Below are positions 35,169 to 42,870 of a stretch of DNA of 64,000 bases, piece by piece. The DNA is taken from the NCBI RefSeq assembly GCF_030929615.1, contig NZ_JAVFVU010000033.1, positions 1 through 64,000 on the forward strand, given 5' to 3'. The notes below the pieces were generated by a model. That model saw only the letters and a program-made list of their open reading frames with translations. It was not told the origin of the DNA and searched no databases. Position 1 is the stretch's first letter; each line of letters begins with the position of its first letter. The DNA comes from Dyadobacter sp. LHD-138. GTDB lineage: Bacteria; Bacteroidota; Bacteroidia; Cytophagales; Spirosomataceae. Made by a program: the position numbers and the translations under genes.

Positions 35169-36545
35169 ATGAAAAACATACTCCTTTTGCTCCTGACTCT
35201 GACGACCTTGTCCGCATCGGCGCAGAATAATTTCAAAGTACCCAAATACGAAAAATTCAAGCTTAAAAACGGGCTGACCGTCTATCTGATGGAGCAGCAT
35301 GAGGTTCCGTTGATCAATGTCTCAGCGGTGTTCGATGCGGGGTCGATTAGTGATGGCGACCAATATGGTTTGGCATCCTTAACTGCCGATGCCGTCGTTT
35401 TTGGGACACAGAAATATACAAAATCCCAGATTGAAGAAATAACAGATTACGTAGGCGCGAACCTGTCTACCGCGGCAGGCAAGGAAGGTGCTAGTGTACG
35501 GTCCTCTTTTGCGGTGAAAGATCAGGATAAACTTTTTGATGTAATACAGCAGGTTATCATGTATCCTGTTTTTGATGCAACTGAATTCGATAAACACAAG
35601 CAGCGTACATTACTGGAACTCGCGCAGGCCAAAGAGAGCCCACGCAGTGTTATTGGCAATTATTTTAACGGTTTTGTATTTGATAAACATTCGTATGCAA
35701 CACCAACAGGCGGTACAAAATCCACTGTCGATAAGATCACGGTCCAGGATGTGAAGAAATTTTACCAGAGTAATTACACAACCGGCAAAGGCGCTATCGC
35801 CGTGGTGGGTGATTTCAAAACGGCCGATATGAAGAAAAGAATCACGACCCTTTTTGGCGACTGGAAAACCGCCGAAGCCAGAATGGTAAAGCGTGTAGTT
35901 CCTGAACTCAATTTTGATAAAAGCCGTGTTTTACTCGTTAACAAAGACGACGCCCGCGAAACCACGTTTTACATCGGCGGCAAAGGTATTCCTTACAGTT
36001 CTCCCGATTATATTCCTGTTTTGGTGGTAAACACGGTTTTAGGCGGTCGGTTTACTTCATGGCTAAATGATGCGCTTCGCGTCAACTCGGGACTTACCTA
36101 CGGTGCAAGCAGCCGGTTTAGCCGTTATAAAATGGCCGGGACTTTTGTGATCAGTACATTTACGAAAAACGCCACCACGGTGCCAGCCGTTGACATGGCG
36201 CTCGACGTTCTGGACAGCTTACATAAAACCGGGATCGACGACAAGGTTCTCGCTTCCGCAAAGGCTTATGTAAAAGGCGATTTCCCTCCTGATTATGAAT
36301 CTTCCGGCGCGCTGGCAGGTTTGTTGACAGATATGTTCATTTACAACTTTGATGAAAACTTCATCAATACCTTTCAGGCAAAAGTGGACGGATTGACAAC
36401 GGCACAGGCAAAATCAATTATAGCCCAGTATTTCCCGAAAGACAAACTGCAATTTGTAATGGTCGGAAAAGCCTCTGAAATCAAAGAGCAGGTTAAAAAG
36501 TACGGAGAAGTTTCTGAAAAGCAGATTAAGGCCGATGGTTATTAG
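35169..36545 (+). CDS. M16 family peptidase-like, inactive partner subunit
   Basis: A 458-residue M16-fold protein with a signal peptide (MKNILLLLLTLTTLSASAQ). The position of the HXXEH motif is replaced by QYGLASLTADAVVFG, so no zinc site can form. The second-domain motifs (FYIGGKGIPYSSPDY..GGRFTSWLNDALRVNSGLTYGASSRF) are kept, including the RXXXGLTYG-type stretch that binds substrate in M16B partners. It probably forms a heterodimer with the upstream active subunit. Confidence 0.9.
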   Translation: MKNILLLLLTLTTLSASAQNNFKVPKYEKFKLKNGLTVYLMEQHEVPLINVSAVFDAGSISDGDQYGLASLTADAVVFGTQKYTKSQIEEITDYVGANLSTAAGKEGASVRSSFAVKDQDKLFDVIQQVIMYPVFDATEFDKHKQRTLLELAQAKESPRSVIGNYFNGFVFDKHSYATPTGGTKSTVDKITVQDVKKFYQSNYTTGKGAIAVVGDFKTADMKKRITTLFGDWKTAEARMVKRVVPELNFDKSRVLLVNKDDARETTFYIGGKGIPYSSPDYIPVLVVNTVLGGRFTSWLNDALRVNSGLTYGASSRFSRYKMAGTFVISTFTKNATTVPAVDMALDVLDSLHKTGIDDKVLASAKAYVKGDFPPDYESSGALAGLLTDMFIYNFDENFINTFQAKVDGLTTAQAKSIIAQYFPKDKLQFVMVGKASEIKEQVKKYGEVSEKQIKADGY

Positions 36546-36664
36546 AATGGCCTGATTCGGCGAGGATCGCCTGACGCGATTCCAGTCAGCGTTTATCAAT
36601 TAAAAAAATTACCGTCAGGTACTTTCAGGTATTCTCAGTCAAGGATTTGAAAGGGCAATTGCAG

Positions 36665-36672
36665 TATTTTTG
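36665..36672 (+). promoter_or_regulatory. Possible -7 element (TATTTTTG) upstream of the 36.8 kb gene
   Basis: TATTTTTG matches TAnnTTTG, with TTTG 15 bases upstream, shorter than the usual 19-20. It is about 100 bases before the ATG at 36774. Confidence 0.35.
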
Positions 36673-36773
36673 TTCTGATCATTTCTTTTATCACAGACGA
36701 CAAATCCGACATTTTACGGGTCTGTCACATGAATTCGGATACCGGTACATTTAATCATTAAGATATAGAAGAA

Positions 36774-37637
36774 ATGAATAAAATCGCCTGTTTTTCTAAG
36801 ATTCTGATCGCTCTGGCGCTCGCATGCAGCACCTCTTACGCGCAATCAGGCAAGCCGTTGTACACAAAACCAATTGGCGCCCAGGCTTATACTTTCCGAT
36901 CCAGCTTTCCAAAAGGAATTGAAGCGACCCTGGATTCCATTCAGGCCTTTGGCATCACCGAGCTTGAAGGCGGCCCACAAAAAGGTATGACCACTGTGGA
37001 GCTCAGAAAACAACTGGATAAAAGAAACATCAAAATGCCATCAATCGGCGCGGGTTATGAAGCCTTGATTAAAGACCCGCAGGAAACCATTGACAATGCC
37101 AAAATCCTTGGTGCAAACTTTGTGATGGTCGCGTGGATTCCTCATGAAAAGGGTAATTTCAATCTGGAAACCGCGAAAAAAGCCGTGGCAGACTTTAACA
37201 AGGCTGGCAAAATCCTCAAAGAAAACGGCATTACACTTTGTTATCACAACCATGGTTATGAATTCGTGCCATACGAGGGAGGAACACTTTTTGATTACAT
37301 TGTTAAAAATACAGACCCCAAATATGTGTCTTTCGAGATGGATGTACTCTGGACCGCATTCCCTGGCCAGGACCCCGTTGCGTTATTGAATAAATACGGA
37401 AGCCGCTGGAAACTGATGCACCTGAAAGATTTACGAAAAGGCGTGAAAGGAGATTTATCCGGCGGAACTCCGGTCGAAAATGATGTTGCGCTGGGAACCG
37501 GATCAATCGATATCCCGGGTGTTTTAAAAGCGGCCAAAAAAGCCGGTATCAAACACTATTTCATTGAGGATGAAAGCCCTTCGTTCATGAAACAAGTTCC
37601 GCAAACCATTGCGTACATCAAGGGACTTAAAGAATAA
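36774..37637 (+). CDS. Exported sugar phosphate isomerase/epimerase (TIM barrel)
   Basis: A 287-residue protein with a signal peptide (MNKIACFSKILIALALACSTSYAQ), followed by a xylose-isomerase-like TIM barrel. Visible motifs are IGAQAYTFRSSFPKG, CYHNHGYEF, FEMDVLWTAFPG and KHYFIEDESPS, the metal-binding pattern of this family. Exported members are common in Bacteroidota and several act on sugars or glycoside derivatives, but the substrate is not known. It is convergent with the SGNH/AlgX-like gene. Confidence 0.85.
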   Translation: MNKIACFSKILIALALACSTSYAQSGKPLYTKPIGAQAYTFRSSFPKGIEATLDSIQAFGITELEGGPQKGMTTVELRKQLDKRNIKMPSIGAGYEALIKDPQETIDNAKILGANFVMVAWIPHEKGNFNLETAKKAVADFNKAGKILKENGITLCYHNHGYEFVPYEGGTLFDYIVKNTDPKYVSFEMDVLWTAFPGQDPVALLNKYGSRWKLMHLKDLRKGVKGDLSGGTPVENDVALGTGSIDIPGVLKAAKKAGIKHYFIEDESPSFMKQVPQTIAYIKGLKE

Positions 37638-37716
37638 TAGGTATTCGCCAATATTTTCACCCATCACCTGAGCACTAAAATGCAGCTTATGTTCTCAGGT
37701 GGTGCTATGAAAACCG

Positions 37717-38775
37717 TTATCGGGCACTTTCCTTTTCATCCCATTCTTTCACCAGCTGGTTCACCGTTTTGAGCCAGTAACGCTGACCTTTTACAGTCCA
37801 GTGCCCGTCACCCAAATGATACCAGTCGGGGTGACTTCTAACCGTATCCTGAATTGACAGCACCGGCGTTTTCCGATCAGGATGTGATTCAATTCTTGAA
37901 ATCTGGTTATTGTACAGATAGCGGTCATTCTCGCAAACCGTCACCTTGTTCGGTACAAAACAAAAGTACACTTCCTCAAAACCCGCTTCTTTATAATAGT
38001 CCCTGATGTTGTTCATATTCGTCACAACCGTATCGACCGACTGGGGCGCAATTGTATAAAAAGGAGACAACCCTATTTTCGGATCCGCCTCGACATTGTA
38101 AAACAAATAGTCATGATTCCGGGAAATAACCGCGCCGGTATGCGTCCGATCAAACCACGATAGCATGATATCCGACTTGAATTCCTTCAACTTTAAAAAC
38201 GGTTCAAAATTGAAAAGCAGGAATTCAATACGCTGGTTGATCTCGTCCCCAAACTTATCCCACCAGAAAGACGGTTCCTCTTCCTGTTTTTCAGCAACGA
38301 CAGCCTTATGTCTCCCTTCAATCTGAAAACCCTTATCAAAATACAAAGCCTTATAATCGCTCCGCAAACGCTCCTGAATCGTCCTTTCAATCACTTCAAT
38401 GACGAGAATGGATTTCTTGGAAGGATCCAGTTTCACGGTATCAACAGACATACCCAGCCAGATATGGAAGTTTTTATGCCCGGCATAAAAGCTCGTATCC
38501 ATTGGTGTAAAGCTGTCGCCAATGGTGTAAAGGTCAATATTTGAAGATCTTTCCTTGGGTTTATCCGAAGGAAGCAACGTGGCATTCTGGCGATAGTCAA
38601 GTTCCTTGAATTTCTTCAAATTCGAAGTATTGTAAAGATCTCCAAAACGATACTGATCGGGAATCCAGCCTTTTGCCGCTATTTTGCGCTGCAAAACGGG
38701 CGACAAACTGATTGCAAAAATAATCCCCGACAAAGCCAGAACGATATAGCGAATTAACGTATTCATATAGCCCAT
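37717..38775 (-). CDS. AlgX/AlgJ-like SGNH acetyltransferase-type protein
   Basis: A 352-residue protein with one N-terminal membrane segment and an SGNH-type catalytic layout. The nucleophile motif is YTIGDSFTP, and the Asp-His motif is HLGDGHWTVKGQRYW, the DxHWT pattern of AlgX/AlgJ-type O-acetyltransferases. It starts three bases after the stop of the MBOAT gene, so the two are transcribed and probably translated together. It would transfer acetyl groups, delivered across the membrane by the MBOAT partner, to an exopolysaccharide. Start Met1 or Met4 cannot be separated. Confidence 0.8.
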   Translation of the reverse strand: MGYMNTLIRYIVLALSGIIFAISLSPVLQRKIAAKGWIPDQYRFGDLYNTSNLKKFKELDYRQNATLLPSDKPKERSSNIDLYTIGDSFTPMDTSFYAGHKNFHIWLGMSVDTVKLDPSKKSILVIEVIERTIQERLRSDYKALYFDKGFQIEGRHKAVVAEKQEEEPSFWWDKFGDEINQRIEFLLFNFEPFLKLKEFKSDIMLSWFDRTHTGAVISRNHDYLFYNVEADPKIGLSPFYTIAPQSVDTVVTNMNNIRDYYKEAGFEEVYFCFVPNKVTVCENDRYLYNNQISRIESHPDRKTPVLSIQDTVRSHPDWYHLGDGHWTVKGQRYWLKTVNQLVKEWDEKESAR

Positions 38776-38778
38776 GGC

Positions 38779-40206
38779 TTAAAATTGGAAGTAAATAAAC
38801 TGGTTGCTCGTAAAAACACCGAACAGATAACAGCACAGACAAACCAGCGGAAATAACACCCAGAACAATTTTGTTTCCGGAATGAATTTGGCAAAATATT
38901 TATCCTTGATCACAAGCAGCAGCAACAGCCCAAGCGAGAATAAAAACTCACCACTGTTCATCGCAATTTCCGGGACGCCATAATCCGCGAACGTAAAGAT
39001 TTTCCTAATGATTTCGAACGCTTCTGAAACGCTGTTTGCACGGAAGAATATCCAGGCAAACGCGACCAGCAGGAATGTCCAGAAAATATGAAATAACCGC
39101 ACCGGAATCGATCCGCCTTTACCGGCATGTTCAGGACGAAATATGGCGTGGGTATTAAAAATCTGCGCCATGATTAAGTAAACGCCATGAATACAACCCC
39201 AGATGATGAATTTCCAGTCGGCGCCATGCCATAAGCCGCTCAATAAAAAAACGATGAGCGTATTAAAATAAACCCTGCTTTTGCCTCTCCTGTTGCCTCC
39301 GAGTGGAATATAGACATAATCCCTAAACCAGGTGGACAAAGAAATATGCCAGCGTTTCCAGAATTCCGAAATGGACTCGGCGAAATACGGTGCGTTAAAG
39401 TTGGTCATCAATTTAAAACCCATGACCCGGGCAGTACCAATGGCGATATCGGAATAGCCGGAAAAGTCACAATAGATTTGAAAGCAATAGAAAAACGTGG
39501 CAATTAAAAGCGCTGAGCCGCTTTGATTTGCCACATCGCCATAAGCCGCGTCGGTCACCAGGGCCAGCCTGTCAGCTATCACTACCTTTTTTAACAATCC
39601 CCAGGCAATTAATGTGAGCCCGGTTTTCATGTTTTCCCATTCGAAATCAAACTTTTCGCGAAACTGCCAGAGTACATTTTGCGGTCTTTCGATCGGCCCC
39701 GCTACGAGCTGCGGATAAAAAAGCACATACAAAGAGTATATCCCAAAATTGTATTCCGCCTTCTGGTTTCCACGATATACCTCAATGGTATAGCTCATGG
39801 ACTGGAAAGTATGAAAAGACAGTCCGATCGGTAATATCAGGGAAGGGAACATTTCCCGCAGCGGCGGCATTCCGTTCTTCTGCCCGATCAGCTGAAGGGC
39901 ATAGGTAATGTTGTTATTTAAAAAATCAAAATATTTAAAGAAAGCCAGAAATCCAACGTTGGCAATAAGGCTCAGTACAAGCAAAAGCAGTCGTTTATGC
40001 CCTGATGCCTTCTCAATCCAGATCCCCGCGAAGTAATCAATAACAATAACGACACCCAGAATGACCAGGTAAACCGGGATGAACGAAGCATAAAAATAGG
40101 CACTTGCCGCTAATAAAAGTACCCACCTGAACTTCCAGGGAAGTGTGTAATAAAAAGTGGTAACAAAAATGAAAAATAGTAAAAAATGTAAAGAATTAAA
40201 GAGCAT
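38779..40206 (-). CDS. MBOAT family O-acyltransferase (AlgI-like)
   Basis: A 475-residue polytopic membrane protein of the AlgI/DltB type. The MBOAT signature FWKRWHISLSTWFRDYVYIPLGG and the active histidine in SGLWHGADWKFIIWG are clear. It moves acetyl groups across the cytoplasmic membrane for O-acetylation of surface polysaccharide. It is first in the pair with the AlgX-like gene. No alginate genes are nearby, so the polymer is unknown. Confidence 0.93.
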   Translation of the reverse strand: MLFNSLHFLLFFIFVTTFYYTLPWKFRWVLLLAASAYFYASFIPVYLVILGVVIVIDYFAGIWIEKASGHKRLLLLVLSLIANVGFLAFFKYFDFLNNNITYALQLIGQKNGMPPLREMFPSLILPIGLSFHTFQSMSYTIEVYRGNQKAEYNFGIYSLYVLFYPQLVAGPIERPQNVLWQFREKFDFEWENMKTGLTLIAWGLLKKVVIADRLALVTDAAYGDVANQSGSALLIATFFYCFQIYCDFSGYSDIAIGTARVMGFKLMTNFNAPYFAESISEFWKRWHISLSTWFRDYVYIPLGGNRRGKSRVYFNTLIVFLLSGLWHGADWKFIIWGCIHGVYLIMAQIFNTHAIFRPEHAGKGGSIPVRLFHIFWTFLLVAFAWIFFRANSVSEAFEIIRKIFTFADYGVPEIAMNSGEFLFSLGLLLLLVIKDKYFAKFIPETKLFWVLFPLVCLCCYLFGVFTSNQFIYFQF

Positions 40207-40529
40207 TCGCTTGACAGGTAAATGGTAAAATTTTAAGCCAAATCAGACCAAACTGCGCTAAATTCGGGTTTTTCGTGGCGGTAAAGATAGAACCTATCTC
40301 GCAATTCGTCATACTTTTCAGCGATATTAATAGTACGATTTCTATTGATCGGTTCTCCAAACAAAAAGATACGGCGCTGATTAAGAAGATTATCAGGTCA
40401 GATCTCCTTCATTAACATATAGTCCGGAGGGGGAAAGATAATAGCCTGATGGTTATAAATATGATCAATGTTCGTCGAAATTAGTTGCATGAACAACAGA
40501 TTGTTTTATACTTTGCATAAAAAACAAAT
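40207..40529. other. Divergent intergenic region, MBOAT gene / oxygenase gene
   Basis: 323 bases without a coding frame. Near its right end TATACTTTG (about 40508-40516) is one base too long for the TAnnTTTG consensus but may serve as the oxygenase promoter. Nothing else of structure is seen. Confidence 0.4.
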
Positions 40530-41486
40530 ATGGAACCTGCATTATTGGACGAAGTACCGTCGCTGGACCTGGCAGATTTCACCTCAGGTGATGCCAAAAA
40601 GAAAGAAAAATTTGTAGCAGACCTTGGTGCTGCTTTTACCAATATAGGTTTTGTCGCGATTAAAAACCATGGACTTAGTGATGATTTAAGGATCAAACTC
40701 TACGATATCGTTCAGCATTTTTTCTCACTTCCGGAAGCAGAAAAGAAAAAATACGAGTTTCCTGAGCTGTTTGGTCAGCGTGGATATATCGGCAAAGGGA
40801 AGGAAACGGCCAAAGGATTTAAAGTGGCTGACCTGAAAGAGTTTTATCACGTTGGCCAGCCGGAGCCGGTTGGTGATATGGCTAAAAACATTTTCCCTGA
40901 CGAACTGCCAGCGTTTAAACAATACACCGTTGAAGTTTACAAAACTTTTGAAAACGCAGGAAAAACGCTACTGAAAGCGCTTGCCCTTTACCTCAGCCTG
41001 CCGGAAGATTATTTCGAAGATAAAGTTAAAAACGGCGACAGTATTTTGCGCGCCCTGCATTATTTCCCGATCGAAAATCCTGAGCTCTTGCCGGATGGAG
41101 CCGTGAGAGCCGCTGCACACGGGGATATCAATCTGATCACCCTGTTGATGGGAGCCAGCGCCGAAGGACTTGAAGTATTGAGACGTGATGGAAAATGGAT
41201 CGCGATAACCGCTTTGCCAGACCAGATTGTCGTCAATGTGGGCGATATGCTCGACCGACTTACCAACCATAAGTTAAAATCTACGATTCACCGCGTGGTT
41301 AATCCTCCGCGTGAAAAAATGGGAACGTCCCGCTTTTCTATTCCTTTCTTTATGCACCCGCGCGCAGCCATGGACCTGACAAGCCTGGAAAACTGTGTAA
41401 CCAGTGAATATCCAAAAATGTACGTTAACATGACGGCAGGTGAGTTTCTGGATGAGCGTTTACGTGAATTGGGATTAAAAAAATAA
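40530..41486 (+). CDS. 2-oxoglutarate/Fe(II)-dependent oxygenase (isopenicillin N synthase family)
   Basis: A 318-residue soluble oxygenase. The iron ligands His197, Asp199 (AAHGDINLITLL) and His254 (STIHRV) and the co-substrate-binding Arg268-x-Ser270 (SRFSIPFF) are present. The N-terminal PSLDLADF and GFVAIKNHGL are typical of the family. The real substrate is not known; naming by isopenicillin N synthase is a family label only. It is not next to biosynthetic genes. Confidence 0.9.
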   Translation: MEPALLDEVPSLDLADFTSGDAKKKEKFVADLGAAFTNIGFVAIKNHGLSDDLRIKLYDIVQHFFSLPEAEKKKYEFPELFGQRGYIGKGKETAKGFKVADLKEFYHVGQPEPVGDMAKNIFPDELPAFKQYTVEVYKTFENAGKTLLKALALYLSLPEDYFEDKVKNGDSILRALHYFPIENPELLPDGAVRAAAHGDINLITLLMGASAEGLEVLRRDGKWIAITALPDQIVVNVGDMLDRLTNHKLKSTIHRVVNPPREKMGTSRFSIPFFMHPRAAMDLTSLENCVTSEYPKMYVNMTAGEFLDERLRELGLKK

Positions 41487-41568
41487 GTCAGCTCCTGGCA
41501 AACGCCAGTGTGCAGCATGCAGTTTTGCGACTGTGCGCTGAAAACCCTCAACTTTATTCCCAATTCAC

Positions 41569-42759
41569 TTGAGTCACCCCATCCGACGTTTTCGGTACAT
41601 CATTTACCTTCTGGACATCCTCTTGCTCTCTTTTACGGCATTCGGAGGCCCACAGGTACATCTTATGATGATGATCGAACGGCTGGTAAAAAAGAGACGG
41701 TACATCACCGAGGAAGAACTGCTCGAATTGCAGGCGCTTTGTCAGGTTTTACCCGGCCCGACTTCCACCCAGACTGTAACCGCGATCGGATTGAAAATCG
41801 GTGGACAGCCGCTAGCCTATCTTTCGCTCGTGGTTTGGTCCTTGCCGGCCATGATCCTGATGACATTGGCTGCAATAGGCGTTCACATGCTGGAACAAAA
41901 GGAAATCTCATTGTCATTCACACGGTTTGTAGGTCCGATGGCCGTCGCTTTTCTGATGCATGGCGGCTATGCCATCGCCAGAAAAGTGATCCATAATTTA
42001 CAAGGCTGGTCGTTTTTAATTATCTCGACAATTCTTGCCTATCTATTTCCATCGCCGTACATGACGCCGCTCCTGATCGTTTCGGGAGGCGTGGCTGCTT
42101 CTTATTTTAATTTCAGCAAACACGAAAAAATGGAACGCGGACCAATCAGGATTACCTGGCGGCCGCTTATTTTCTGGATATCCGTACTGATTGTCGCAGC
42201 CGGTATCGGTACCGTAACCAAATCATTGCCCGTTCGCCTTTTTGAGAACTTTTACCGTAACGGAAGCCTTGTTTTTGGCGGCGGACAAGTCCTGATCCCC
42301 ATTCTTTACAATGAGTTTGTCGAATTTAAACATTACCTCACCGATCAGGAATTTCTTTCGGGGATGGCCTTAACCCAGGTGGTGCCCGGTCCCGTATTCT
42401 CCGTCGCTACGTATGTGGGCAGTTTGTCCATGCAGGACTATGGTATTACGGGACAGATCATCGGCGGGTTCGTAGCAACGGCCGGAATTTTTCTTCCCGG
42501 AACATTTTTTATCTTTTTCGCTTATCCGATCTGGGGCCAGTTAAAAAAATATCGCGGTATAAGAGCCTCTTTGGATGGTATCCACGCCACCAGCTGCGGT
42601 CTTACCATCGCTGCAGCTATCTCCATGTTTGAGCCAATGGCAATAAGCTGGCAGCCCGTTTTAACCGTTGCTGGAACATTGTTATTACTTTTCTTTACCC
42701 GAATTCCTTCTTACTTGCTGATACTTGCCGGACTTATACTCGGACTGGCATTTGCATAG
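41569..42759 (+). CDS. chrA: ChrA-family chromate transporter (two CHR domains)
   Basis: A 396-residue membrane protein made of two CHR domains: FGGPQVHLMMM with LPGPTSTQ in the first, and VFGGGQVLIPILYNEF with LTQVVPGPVFSVATYVG in the second. About ten or more hydrophobic segments are visible. The family exports chromate and, in some members, may have other anion substrates. The only start preceding the first hydrophobic segment is TTG at 41569; a run of three ATGs lies inside the first domain. No regulator is adjacent. Confidence 0.9.
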   Translation: MSHPIRRFRYIIYLLDILLLSFTAFGGPQVHLMMMIERLVKKRRYITEEELLELQALCQVLPGPTSTQTVTAIGLKIGGQPLAYLSLVVWSLPAMILMTLAAIGVHMLEQKEISLSFTRFVGPMAVAFLMHGGYAIARKVIHNLQGWSFLIISTILAYLFPSPYMTPLLIVSGGVAASYFNFSKHEKMERGPIRITWRPLIFWISVLIVAAGIGTVTKSLPVRLFENFYRNGSLVFGGGQVLIPILYNEFVEFKHYLTDQEFLSGMALTQVVPGPVFSVATYVGSLSMQDYGITGQIIGGFVATAGIFLPGTFFIFFAYPIWGQLKKYRGIRASLDGIHATSCGLTIAAAISMFEPMAISWQPVLTVAGTLLLLFFTRIPSYLLILAGLILGLAFA

Positions 42760-42870
42760 TGAATATAAATCATCCCGCTGCTGCATTCTGCCGTCTAAAA
42801 ACCGCAGTCTTTGTTTTAGTCCATTTGTTTTCCAAACTTTGGATACTTGATACTATTTCTGTCCCAATTC

